Both the position numbers and the translations under genes were made by a program. A stretch of DNA of 64,000 nt from Lachnospiraceae bacterium (GTDB taxonomy: Bacteria; Bacillota; Clostridia; Lachnospirales; Lachnospiraceae), in the NCBI GenBank assembly GCA_028689585.1, contig JAQVCW010000013.1, forward strand, positions 1 to 64,000, in the 5' to 3' direction. Positions 16,758 to 24,949 of this stretch are shown in pieces. Positions within the stretch are counted from its first letter, which is position 1. Every line of letters starts with the position of its first letter. The notes under the pieces are model-generated. The model saw only the letters and a list, made by a program, of their open reading frames with translations, did no database searches and was not told where the DNA came from.

Positions 16758-17306
16758 ATGAAAGCAACAGGAATTGTCAGACGAATCGATGACCTTGGAA
16801 GAGTCGTGATCCCGAAAGAAATTCGCCGGACCTTACGGATTCGGGAAGCGGATCCGCTGGAAATATTTACTGACCGGGAGGGCGAGATCATCCTGAAAAA
16901 GTATTCTCCTATTGGGGAGCTGGGGAATTTTGCAAAGGAATATGCGGAGGCGCTGGCGGCGGCATCAGGACACAGCGTCTGCATTACTGACCGGGATCAG
17001 GTGATCGCGGCGGCCGGAGGAATAAAAAAGGATATCATAGGGCAGCCGGTGAGCGGACAACTGGAAGAAGTGATGAATGACCGGGAACATGTGCTGCTGG
17101 TCAACAGCGGCAAAGAGCATGTAAAAATAATCACCGAGGATATGGAGGATTCCCGTTCTCAGGTGATCAGCCCCATTTTGTGCGAAGGAGATGTGATCGG
17201 AGCAGTGATCCTGCGCAGCAAAGAGGAAAAGGGAAAAATGGGAGAGACAGAGCAGGTGCTGGCGAAATGTGCCGCAGGTTTTATGGGACGGCAGATGGAA
17301 TCCTGA
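16758..17306 (+). CDS. spoVT: Stage V sporulation protein T
   Basis: Transcription factor of late forespore and spore coat/cortex genes. N-terminal AbrB swapped-hairpin DNA-binding domain (residues 1-50: MKATGIVRRIDDLGRVVIPKEI, RIREADPLEIF) followed by a GAF-like domain (about 55-180) with GHSVCITDRDQVIAAAGG. Length 182 matches the Bacillus protein. GGAGG 11 bases before ATG 16758 lies in a predicted hairpin. It indicates a spore former. Stands alone, followed by a 200-base gap. Confidence 0.95.
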   Translation: MKATGIVRRIDDLGRVVIPKEIRRTLRIREADPLEIFTDREGEIILKKYSPIGELGNFAKEYAEALAAASGHSVCITDRDQVIAAAGGIKKDIIGQPVSGQLEEVMNDREHVLLVNSGKEHVKIITEDMEDSRSQVISPILCEGDVIGAVILRSKEEKGKMGETEQVLAKCAAGFMGRQMES

Positions 17307-17437
17307 AACGGCGGGCTGGCGTTTACTTTCTGTTTGAGGAGGCAGGGCGGAGTTGTCTGCCCTGCTGTGTACTTAAAACTTAAAATGAACAGTAATATCC
17401 TCTGCGCCGGCAGTTCCCTGCATTCGTAAAGATGGTT

Positions 17438-17466
17438 TTGCGCGGCATCGGAATTTGTGCTACAAT
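17438..17466 (+). promoter_or_regulatory. Promoter of the DUF4317 gene
   Basis: TTGCGC (17438-17443), 17-base spacer, TACAAT (17461-17466). Confidence 0.6.
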
Positions 17467-17504
17467 ATGCAGGAAATAATAGGAAGAGGAGCAGTTTACA
17501 TATT

Positions 17505-18653
17505 ATGAATAAAAAAGAAATTACCGAAATTAAAAAGCAGTTTACTCCGGCGAACTGTGCGATTACCCGAATCTGCGGATGTTATGTGGATGGGGAAAAG
17601 AACAAGCTGGCGGATTTTAAGGAGGCATTTCTTTCTTTACAGGAAGAGGAGATGTTTAAGTACTTTGAGATTTTTCGAAAGACGCTGTCCGGTACACTGG
17701 GGAAAAATCTTCTGAATATGGAGTTTCCTCTGGAAACGGAGATGGAGGGCGGAACCCAGGAGTTTTTGCTTCAGTTGAGGGACAGTCAGCTAAAGGATGA
17801 CGAAATGCTGGAAAAGTATTATGATAAGGTGATCGAAGCGTATCCCTGCCCGGATAACTATCTTATTTTATTGATATTTGCGGCTTATGATGTCCCAGGC
17901 AAATCTTCCGACAATATGGAGATGTTTGATGCTTCGGACGAGGTGTACAATTATGTGGTTTCCTGTATTTGTCCGGTGAAGCTTTCCAAACCGGGGCTTT
18001 CCTTTGATGCGGAGGACAAATGCTTTAAAAACAGGATCCGTGACTGGATCGTGGATATGCCCCAGCTTGGCTTTCTGTTTCCGGCGTTTAATGACCGCAG
18101 CTCGGATATTCATAGTCTGCTGTACTATTCTAAGGATGCGGAAGATCTTCATTTTGAATTTACGGATCAGCTTCTGGGGTGTGTGCTTCCGCTGTCGGCC
18201 GGAAACCAGAAGGAAGTATTTCAGATGCTGATCGAAGAGACACTGGGGGATACCTGTGATTATGAGATCGTTAAAAATATTCATGAAAATCTGCATGAAA
18301 TGACAGAAGAGCAGAAGGACAGTCCGGATCCTGTTATTCTGAGCAAGGCAGAGGTGAAGAATCTGCTGTCGATCAGCGGAGTGGAAGAGGAAAAACTGGC
18401 CGGATTTGACCAACAGTTTGAGGAAACAGCAGGAGAAAAGACCTCTTTTCTGGCGGCCAATATTATGAATACCAGGAAATTCGAGGTTAAGACACCGGAT
18501 GTCACCATACAGGTGAGCCCGGACAGACCGGATCTGGTGGAGACACGGATCATTGACGGGAGAGCGTATCTGGTGATACCCATCACCGACCAGGTGGAAG
18601 TGAATGGGATTGCACTGAAAGCAGCACATTCCGGGAACGGGGCGGAAGAATAA
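17505..18653 (+). CDS. DUF4317 family protein
   Basis: Recognised as DUF4317 from the N-terminus MNKKEITEIKKQFTPANCAI with RICGCYVDGEKNKL following; the family is common in Lachnospiraceae and has no assigned function. 382 residues, soluble, no signal peptide, acidic, with no catalytic motif I can name. The C-terminal part (DVTIQVSPDRPDLVETR, DGRAYLVIPITDQVEVNG) looks like a small beta domain. AGGAAGAGGAG lies 13 bases before ATG 17505. The glycosyltransferase start follows 11 bases after its stop, so the two are probably co-transcribed. Confidence 0.82.
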   Translation: MNKKEITEIKKQFTPANCAITRICGCYVDGEKNKLADFKEAFLSLQEEEMFKYFEIFRKTLSGTLGKNLLNMEFPLETEMEGGTQEFLLQLRDSQLKDDEMLEKYYDKVIEAYPCPDNYLILLIFAAYDVPGKSSDNMEMFDASDEVYNYVVSCICPVKLSKPGLSFDAEDKCFKNRIRDWIVDMPQLGFLFPAFNDRSSDIHSLLYYSKDAEDLHFEFTDQLLGCVLPLSAGNQKEVFQMLIEETLGDTCDYEIVKNIHENLHEMTEEQKDSPDPVILSKAEVKNLLSISGVEEEKLAGFDQQFEETAGEKTSFLAANIMNTRKFEVKTPDVTIQVSPDRPDLVETRIIDGRAYLVIPITDQVEVNGIALKAAHSGNGAEE

Positions 18654-18664
18654 AAGGGGTGTCT

Positions 18665-19780
18665 ATGAAAGTATTGATTTTATCCTGTAATACCGGCGGC
18701 GGTCACAATGCTGCCGGCAGAGCGATGGTGGAGCGAATCCGCTATGAGGGCCATGAGGCAAAGCTGCTGGATATCATGTCACTGGCCGGGGAACGCACCT
18801 CGCGTCTGGTGGGGGATGTCTATATCAAGACGGCAAAATATACACCAAAATTGTTTCAGGCAGCCTATAAGGCAGGAGACCTGATCAGTTCGTCCAGGCA
18901 CAAATCTCCGGTTTATCTGGCGAACAGCAGAATGGCAGGCCATCTGTGGCGCTATCTTCAGGAGCATGAGACAGATATTCTGGTGATGCCTCATCTGTTC
19001 CCGGCGGAGACGGTGACATATATGAAGAAGCACGGGATGCTGGAGATACCGGCGATCGCAGTCTCTACGGATTATACCTGCATTCCCTTTTGGGAGGAGA
19101 CAAACTGTGATGCCTATGTGATCCCCCATCCGGATCTGACAGCCGAATACCGGGACAAAGGAATTCCGGAGGAAAAGCTGTATCCCCTGGGAATTCCCAC
19201 CAGCATGGAGCTGGCCCCGAAGCTGGAGCAGAAGGAAGCCCGCAGACAGCTTAGGCTGCCGGAGGATACTCCGCTGTACCTGATCATCGGCGGAAGTATG
19301 GGGTTTGGAAAACTCAGAGAATTGACGGAGGCACTGGTGCACTCGGGACAGGAGCATGACATAGCAGTGATATGCGGAAGTGACCGGAAGATGCAGGAGG
19401 AGCTGACCAGGGAGTTTGCCGGGATGGCGCGGGTGCATATCCTTGGATTTATCAGTGAGATCTCAAAATGGCTGGATGCCTGCAGCATTGTCTATACGAA
19501 GCCGGGCGGCCTGACTTCCACGGAGGCTCTGGTAAAGCAGGTGCCGATCATCCATACGGCGCCGATTCCAGGATGCGAGACGAAAAATGCAGAATTTTTT
19601 TCCTCCAGGGGGATGTCGCTTGCAGAAAAAAGTGTTAAAATGCAGGTAGAAAAGGGAAAAGAACTTCTGTATGATTTTGCGATGCAGGACAGAATGAAAG
19701 CGGCCCAGCAGAAAAATTCTTTTCCCCAGGCTTCCCTGAACATATTCCGGCTGATGCAGAAGCTCTGTGAAGCCGGGTAA
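18665..19780 (+). CDS. MGDG synthase/UgtP-type glycosyltransferase
   Basis: GT28-type glycosyltransferase of the processive diacylglycerol glucosyltransferase / MGDG synthase group, using a UDP-sugar to make membrane glycolipids. N-terminal VLILSCNTGGGHNAAGRAM is the diagnostic lipid-binding G-rich loop; LYLIIGGSMGFGKL starts the nucleotide-sugar domain and VYTKPGGLTSTEALVKQVP is the donor-binding motif. 372 residues. ATG 18665 is preceded by AAAAGGGG; an in-frame GTG six bases earlier is less likely. The next gene is a PlsY-like acyltransferase, which fits a membrane-lipid role. Confidence 0.88.
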   Translation: MKVLILSCNTGGGHNAAGRAMVERIRYEGHEAKLLDIMSLAGERTSRLVGDVYIKTAKYTPKLFQAAYKAGDLISSSRHKSPVYLANSRMAGHLWRYLQEHETDILVMPHLFPAETVTYMKKHGMLEIPAIAVSTDYTCIPFWEETNCDAYVIPHPDLTAEYRDKGIPEEKLYPLGIPTSMELAPKLEQKEARRQLRLPEDTPLYLIIGGSMGFGKLRELTEALVHSGQEHDIAVICGSDRKMQEELTREFAGMARVHILGFISEISKWLDACSIVYTKPGGLTSTEALVKQVPIIHTAPIPGCETKNAEFFSSRGMSLAEKSVKMQVEKGKELLYDFAMQDRMKAAQQKNSFPQASLNIFRLMQKLCEAG

Positions 19781-19906
19781 GAGTCTGGAGAAGTCTCAGG
19801 CGGACAGCAGAGCGGGCTTTGAGGTTACCATGGAAGCTTTGCAAAGCTGGAGATGGCCTGCAGCGGGTGCGCCAAGGTGTACCTGAAAGTAAGAGAGGGT
19901 GAGCGG

Positions 19907-20515
19907 ATGGATTATTTATTTTGGATTCTTCTGGGATATTTTTCCGGAAGTGTTTTATATGCGTACTGGATCCCAAAATGGTTTTATCATATGGATATCC
20001 GGAAAGTGAGTGATGACGGCAATCCCGGGACCTTCAATGTGTTTCAGCACTGCGGGATCAGAGCAGGCATGCTGGTGCTGCTGCTGGATATGGGGAAAGC
20101 ATTTCTGCCCATTCATATGGCGATGCAGGGACTGGATCAGAAGGAATGGGCATTTGCACTGGTGCTGGCAGCTCCGGTGATCGGACATGCTTTTCCGCTG
20201 TGGCATCACCTGAAAGGAGGAAAGTCCATTGCTTCCTCCTTTGGAGCAATGCTTGGAATTTATCCGAATTTGGTTCCGGCGTTTTTTTTGGCGGTCTGCT
20301 ATATTATTTTTTCCGTGATCGTGGTGATCAATCCCCATCTGTTCCGTTCCGTGGTTACATTTCTGGTGTGGAATATGGGATGCTGGAGAATATACGGTTC
20401 CGGTGCGCTTACTCTGGGCTGTTTTCTGATCTCAGTTGTGGTGATCGCAAAACATCTGGGAAAATTTCAGGGAGAAAAATTCAGCCTGGAGCTTTTTCAT
20501 CTTGAAAGAAGATGA
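19907..20515 (+). CDS. PlsY-like glycerol-3-phosphate acyltransferase
   Basis: Integral membrane protein of 203 residues resembling PlsY, which acylates glycerol-3-phosphate from acyl-phosphate. Motif 1 appears as DDGNPGTFNVFQHCGIRAG (canonical SGNxGATNVLR), LLDMGKAFLP is the lysine motif and GHAFPLWHHLKGGKSIASSFG is motif 3. Several motif residues differ from housekeeping PlsY, so this may be a divergent paralogue with another acceptor. ATG 19907 follows GAGAGGGTGAG; upstream in-frame codons from 19853 add an unrelated stretch. Follows the glycolipid glycosyltransferase by 126 bases with no gene between. Confidence 0.78.
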   Translation: MDYLFWILLGYFSGSVLYAYWIPKWFYHMDIRKVSDDGNPGTFNVFQHCGIRAGMLVLLLDMGKAFLPIHMAMQGLDQKEWAFALVLAAPVIGHAFPLWHHLKGGKSIASSFGAMLGIYPNLVPAFFLAVCYIIFSVIVVINPHLFRSVVTFLVWNMGCWRIYGSGALTLGCFLISVVVIAKHLGKFQGEKFSLELFHLERR

Positions 20516-20532
20516 GAGATGCATAAATAGAT

Positions 20533-20578
20533 TGCGTCAGTCCATTTGCCGAGGGCAAATTCAGGATGGGCTGATGAT
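20533..20578 (+). repeat. Dispersed 5'-leader stem-loop element, copy D
   Basis: CAGTCCAT pairs with ATGGGCTG through one U-G; inner stem TTTGCC/GGCAAA. It ends 15 nt before the ispF start. Confidence 0.85.
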
Positions 20579-20593
20579 TAAAAGGAGGACAAG

Positions 20594-21178
20594 ATGCGGG
20601 TTGGTTTAGGATATGATGTACACAAGCTGGCAGAAGGCAGAGAGCTGATTTTAGGCGGAGTGAAGATCCCTTATGAAAAAGGGCTGCTGGGGCATTCGGA
20701 TGCGGATGTGATCGTTCATGCCATTATGGATGCGCTGCTGGGAGCGGCCGCTCTGGGTGATATCGGACAGCACTTTCCGGATACGGATCCAAGATATGAA
20801 GGAATTTCCAGCATTTTGCTGCTGGAGCAGGTTGGTGCGCTCCTGGAGGAAAATAATTATATTGTTGAAAACATTGATGCAACGATCATAGCTCAGCGTC
20901 CTAAAATGATGCCCCATCTTCCGCAGATGATTGAAAATGTGGCAAAGGCTCTGAAACTTGAGAAAAATCAGGTGAATATCAAGGCGACCACAGAAGAAGG
21001 GCTGGGATTTACCGGAAACGGAGAGGGAATTTCCGCTCAGGCGATCTGTGCGCTGCTGCCCTTGATGGATCTGGTATCCAATGATGTGATGATGTCGGCC
21101 GGCGGCTGCGGCGGGTGTGGCGGCTGCCAGTCTCATTTGGAACAGCAGAGGGGAATTTCAGAAAGCGAGGTTCTATGA
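20594..21178 (+). CDS. ispF: 2-C-methyl-D-erythritol 2,4-cyclodiphosphate synthase
   Basis: Fifth enzyme of the MEP isoprenoid pathway, a homotrimeric zinc enzyme. Metal ligands Asp8, His10 and His42 are in place ([18 protein letters not shown]), and [15 protein letters not shown] closes the active site. The core ends near residue 157, but the protein continues for about 35 residues with [16 protein letters not shown]: three cysteines (172, 175, 178) spaced by two residues, absent from characterised IspF. Start is supported by AGGAGG. The stop overlaps the next start (ATGA). Confidence 0.95.
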   Translation: MRVGLGYDVHKLAEGRELILGGVKIPYEKGLLGHSDADVIVHAIMDALLGAAALGDIGQHFPDTDPRYEGISSILLLEQVGALLEENNYIVENIDATIIAQRPKMMPHLPQMIENVAKALKLEKNQVNIKATTEEGLGFTGNGEGISAQAICALLPLMDLVSNDVMMSAGGCGGCGGCQSHLEQQRGISESEVL

Positions 21179-22149
21179 AATTTCGAAAACTGGAAGCTTC
21201 AGAACATGAAAAGACGCGCAGCCTTTATGAGGAGGTCTTTTCAGAAGATGAAGCTTCTTTTGTAAATTATTATTATCAATGGAAAACAAAGGATAATCAG
21301 ATCTATGTGGCGGAGGAGGAGCAGGAAATTCATGCCATGGTGCATCTGAATCCCTGTGAGATCTGCTGGAATGGGACGATTCAGAAGATAGATTATATCG
21401 TGGCGGTCGCGACAAGAGCGTCCAGCCGCCACCAGGGGCTGATGCGCAGACTGCTGGAGCTGGCAATGCATGAAATGTATGCTCAGAAGAGACCTTTTGT
21501 GTTTTTGATGCCCGCTTCGGAAGCAATCTACACTCCGTTCGGGTTTCACCGGACCTGGAACTGGCAGTGGGAAGATGATGTGGTTTTAGGAGGCATGGCA
21601 AAAAAGGACGGAGCAATTCCGGAGGTGAAGTGCAGCCGGGCCGGTCAGCTTCCGGAGGCCCTCCGGGACTTAAAATTGCAGCAGCTTTCCGACAATGTGA
21701 ATGCCTGCCTGTCAGAGCATTTTACCATGTTCTCCTGGCGCAGCCCCCGGTATTATCGTGACCTGGAAGCCCAGCAGAAGGCCGGCGCAGGGGAGCTGCA
21801 GCTTCTTTACGCGGACAGAGAGCCGGTGTGCAGCCGCTGCACGATCAGAGAAAGCTTTCCTCCTATGATGAGCAGGATCATTCATCTGCCCGCTTTTATC
21901 CGTCAGATACGGTCCGAAGAGGAGCAGCTTTTTTGCCTGGAGATCACCGATCCCATCCTTTCGGAAAATAACGGTCTCTTTGAGATCCATCTGACAACGG
22001 AAGGCGGAACACTGAAAAGAATCGGCCGTCCGGGCGAAGCTGTGCTCAGAGCGGCAGAAGCAGTACCACGGGTTGCAGTCTGTGACCTTCCCGGGTTTCT
22101 GGAACATCAGAATCCGTTTCAGAGTGCCATGATCTGCGAAGTGGTATAG
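21175..22149 (+). CDS. GNAT family acetyltransferase, Eis-like
   Basis: A 324-residue protein whose N-terminal half is a GNAT domain ([24 protein letters not shown] is the CoA motif; [16 protein letters not shown] is motif B) followed by a second GNAT-like and sterol-carrier-like C-terminal region, the arrangement of Eis-type enhanced intracellular survival proteins. Such enzymes acetylate amines, including aminoglycosides, but the native substrate is unknown. ATG 21175 overlaps the ispF stop by four bases, indicating coupling. Confidence 0.82.
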   Translation: MKFRKLEASEHEKTRSLYEEVFSEDEASFVNYYYQWKTKDNQIYVAEEEQEIHAMVHLNPCEICWNGTIQKIDYIVAVATRASSRHQGLMRRLLELAMHEMYAQKRPFVFLMPASEAIYTPFGFHRTWNWQWEDDVVLGGMAKKDGAIPEVKCSRAGQLPEALRDLKLQQLSDNVNACLSEHFTMFSWRSPRYYRDLEAQQKAGAGELQLLYADREPVCSRCTIRESFPPMMSRIIHLPAFIRQIRSEEEQLFCLEITDPILSENNGLFEIHLTTEGGTLKRIGRPGEAVLRAAEAVPRVAVCDLPGFLEHQNPFQSAMICEVV

Positions 22150-22181
22150 AAGAGGAAGCACTTTCGCAAATCTAAAAAATG

Positions 22182-22274
22182 TTGACAAACACAGCCGTAT
22201 TGCATAGACTAGAGACAGCTATACAGTACAGCAGCGCATCTTATGAAATTCCCCGTTGAGATCACGGGCTGCTG
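22182..22274 (+). promoter_or_regulatory. cysS promoter and structured leader
   Basis: TTGACA (22182-22187), 17 bases, TAGACT (22205-22210). The leader can fold: CAGCAGC (22229-22235) with GCTGCTG (22268-22274), with an inner CCCGT/ACGGG hairpin (22252-22256/22264-22268). There is no T-box antiterminator signature and no T-run, so it is not an obvious T-box. Confidence 0.6.
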
Positions 22275-22294
22275 ACTTAAGAAAGGTGAAAAAA

Positions 22295-23701
22295 ATGAAA
22301 TTATATAATACGCTCAGCAAGCAAAAAGAAGAATTTGTACCATTAGTACAGGGAAAGGTGTCCATGTATGTCTGCGGACCTACCGTGTACAATTTTATCC
22401 ATATCGGCAATGCAAGGCCGATGATCGTGTTTGATACCGCCAGACGCTATATGGAGCATAAGGGCTATGAAGTGAACTATGTATCCAATTTTACTGATGT
22501 GGATGATAAGATCATTGCCAAAGCAATCGAAGAGGGGGTCAGCTCCCAGGAAATTTCCGAACGCTATATTAAGGAATGCAAACAGGATATGGCGGATATG
22601 AATGTAAAACCTGCCACCACACATCCGCTGGCAACTCAGGAGATCGGCGGCATGGTCGATATGATTTCCACGCTGATTGACAAAGGCTTTGCATATAATG
22701 TGAACGGTACGGTATATTTCCGCACCAGAAAATTTGACGAGTACGGAAAGCTTTCCCATAAAAATCTGGATGACCTGCGTTCCGGCAGCCGTTCTCTGCT
22801 GGTGTCCGGTGAGAACCAGAAAGAAGATCCTCTGGATTTCGTACTCTGGAAGCCGAAAAAAGAAGGAGAACCCTTCTGGGTATCCCCATGGAGCGAGGGA
22901 CGTCCCGGCTGGCATATCGAATGCTCCGTTATGTCCAAAAAATATCTGGGTGAAGAGATCGATATCCATGCCGGCGGCGAGGATCTGATCTTCCCCCATC
23001 ATGAAAATGAAATTGCACAGAGTGAATGCTGCAATGGAAAGATTTTTGCCAGATACTGGCTGCACAATGCATTCCTGAACATTGATAACCGGAAGATGTC
23101 CAAATCCCTGGGCAATTTCTTTACCGTGCGGGAGATTAAGGAAAAGTATGATCTTCAGGTACTGCGCTTCTTCATGCTCAGCGCTCATTACAGAAGTCCC
23201 CTGAATTTCAGCGCAGAACTGATGGAAGCATCGAAAAACGGGCTGGAGCGTGTGATCAACGCGGTGGATAATCTGAAATATCTGGAGAAAAATGCAGCGG
23301 CAGAGCAATTGAAAGAAGAAGAAAAGGCTATGCTGGAAGAAGCCGCCGCTTATACGTCCAAGTTCGATGAGGCCATGGATGATGACCTGAATACAGCGGA
23401 TGCGGTTTCGGTTATCTTTGAGCTGGTGAAATTTGCCAATACCACCGTCTCGGCGGACAACTCCAAAGCGGCGATCAGGGCAGTCCGGGAAGAAATCCTG
23501 GAGCTGGGTGATATCCTTGGCCTGATTTTGGAAAAGAAAGCGGAAGTGCTGGATGAGGATATTGAGAAGCTGATCGCAGACCGTCAGGCAGCCAGAAAAG
23601 CAAAGGATTTTGCCAGGGCAGATGAGATCCGCGGCAGGCTACTGGATCTTGGAATTGAACTTCTGGATACCAGAGAAGGAGTAAAATGGAAGAGGGTGTA
23701 A
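22295..23701 (+). CDS. cysS: Cysteine--tRNA ligase
   Basis: Class Ia aminoacyl-tRNA synthetase charging tRNA-Cys. Zinc-binding Cys27 in SMYVCGPTVYN, HIGH-type HIGN at 36-39, the VDDKIIAKA region, further zinc ligands in HIECSVMS and FPHHENE, and KMSKSLGN (about residues 266-273) are present. 468 residues is typical. AAAGGTGA supports ATG 22295. Forms the conserved Firmicutes cluster cysS-mrnC-rlmB. Confidence 0.97.
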   Translation: MKLYNTLSKQKEEFVPLVQGKVSMYVCGPTVYNFIHIGNARPMIVFDTARRYMEHKGYEVNYVSNFTDVDDKIIAKAIEEGVSSQEISERYIKECKQDMADMNVKPATTHPLATQEIGGMVDMISTLIDKGFAYNVNGTVYFRTRKFDEYGKLSHKNLDDLRSGSRSLLVSGENQKEDPLDFVLWKPKKEGEPFWVSPWSEGRPGWHIECSVMSKKYLGEEIDIHAGGEDLIFPHHENEIAQSECCNGKIFARYWLHNAFLNIDNRKMSKSLGNFFTVREIKEKYDLQVLRFFMLSAHYRSPLNFSAELMEASKNGLERVINAVDNLKYLEKNAAAEQLKEEEKAMLEEAAAYTSKFDEAMDDDLNTADAVSVIFELVKFANTTVSADNSKAAIRAVREEILELGDILGLILEKKAEVLDEDIEKLIADRQAARKAKDFARADEIRGRLLDLGIELLDTREGVKWKRV

Positions 23702-24129
23702 ACCAGGCGATGACTTATCTGGCGGAAACCTTTGGACTGGAAGAAAAAGACTGGCGCATGTATTCCCCTCTGACGCTGGCTTATATCGGGGATGCAGCCT
23801 ATGATCTGCTGATCCGCACCATACTGGTCAGGCGGGCCAACTGTCAGACCGCGAAGCTTCATCAGAGGGCCTGTGCGCTGGTAAAGGCGGGCACCCAGGC
23901 GGAGATGGCGGCTGTATTATTGCCGCATCTTACGGAAGAAGAGGCCGGAGTCTACCGGAGAGGTCATAATTCAAAGCCGTATAATACCGCGAAAAATGCC
24001 AGCCGCAGGGAATATCTGGAGGCCACAGGATTTGAGGCGCTGATGGGATACTTATATCTGAAACAGGATTTTCAGAGAATGACAGACCTGGTAAAAATGG
24101 GGCTGGAAGAGAGCGGGCACGAAATTTAG
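23686..24129 (+). CDS. mrnC: Mini-ribonuclease 3
   Basis: RNase III-like catalytic domain without the dsRNA-binding domain, which matures 23S rRNA ends in Firmicutes. The signature helix is LAYIGDAAYDLLIRT with the catalytic Asp-Tyr-Glu pattern, and EYLEATGFEALMGYLYL carries the second metal-binding Glu. 147 residues is the standard length. It overlaps cysS by 16 bases, as in related genomes. Confidence 0.95.
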   Translation: MEEGVNQAMTYLAETFGLEEKDWRMYSPLTLAYIGDAAYDLLIRTILVRRANCQTAKLHQRACALVKAGTQAEMAAVLLPHLTEEEAGVYRRGHNSKPYNTAKNASRREYLEATGFEALMGYLYLKQDFQRMTDLVKMGLEESGHEI

Positions 24130-24194
24130 GACACTGCCGTTTGCGGAAAAAAAGCCGGAAGCTGCACGGGGCTTAGCACAGATTTGGAGGAAGC

Positions 24195-24938
24195 ATGGAA
24201 ATACAATATGAAGAATTGACGATAGAAGGAAGAAATGCAGTGCTGGAGGCATTTCGTTCCGGCAAGACCATAGATAAATTATATGTGCAGGAAGGTCTGC
24301 AGGATGGTCCGGTGATGTCTGTGCTCAGAGAAGCAAAAAAACATGACACCATTGTATCCAGAGTCAAGAAAGAGCGTCTGGACCAGTTGTCAGAGACCGG
24401 AAAGCACCAGGGAGTGATCGCTCAGGCGGCGGCCTATGAATATGCTTCCGTAGAGGACATTTTAAATGCGGCCAGGGAAAAGGGAGAAGCGCCCTTTATT
24501 TTCCTGCTGGATAATATCGAGGATCCCCATAATCTGGGCGCAATTATCCGTACTGCGAATCTGGCCGGAGCTCATGGCGTGATTATTCCGAAGCGCCGGG
24601 CAGTGGGGCTGACGGCAACGGTAGCCAGGACCTCCGCAGGAGCGCTGAACTACACACCGGTAGCGAAGGTGACTAATTTAAGTACGACAATTGAGGAGCT
24701 GAAAAAAGAGGGACTCTGGTTCGTATGTGCGGATATGGGCGGTGAGACCATGTATAACCTGAATTTGAAGGGGCCGATCGGTATGGTCATTGGAAATGAA
24801 GGAGAGGGCGTCAGCCGTCTGGTCAAAGAAAAATGTGATTATATCGCTTCCATTCCCATGAAGGGAAATATCGATTCTCTGAATGCGTCAGTGGCAGCCG
24901 GTGTGCTGGCTTATGAAATCGTGCGTCAGAGACTTTAA
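24195..24938 (+). CDS. rlmB: 23S rRNA (guanosine-2'-O-)-methyltransferase RlmB (TrmH family)
   Basis: SPOUT methyltransferase with an N-terminal L30e-like RNA-binding domain (ELTIEGRNAVLEAFRSGKTI) and the three SPOUT motifs: DNIEDPHNLGAIIRTA, GMVIGNEGEGVSRLV and IPMKGNIDSLNASVAAGV. It methylates G2251 in the peptidyl-transferase P loop. 247 residues. TGGAGG lies four bases before ATG 24195. Downstream potassium-transport genes start 11 bases after its stop. Confidence 0.93.
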   Translation: MEIQYEELTIEGRNAVLEAFRSGKTIDKLYVQEGLQDGPVMSVLREAKKHDTIVSRVKKERLDQLSETGKHQGVIAQAAAYEYASVEDILNAAREKGEAPFIFLLDNIEDPHNLGAIIRTANLAGAHGVIIPKRRAVGLTATVARTSAGALNYTPVAKVTNLSTTIEELKKEGLWFVCADMGGETMYNLNLKGPIGMVIGNEGEGVSRLVKEKCDYIASIPMKGNIDSLNASVAAGVLAYEIVRQRL

Positions 24939-24949
24939 AGGGGCAGAAT

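Noticed and set aside
17341-17366. Terminator after spoVT
   Set aside because: GCAGGGC/GCCCTGC forms a hairpin but no T-run follows, so termination is not supported.
22211-22294. T-box riboswitch before cysS
   Set aside because: No AGGGUGGNACCGCG-like antiterminator, no specifier loop that I can fold, and no terminator T-run.
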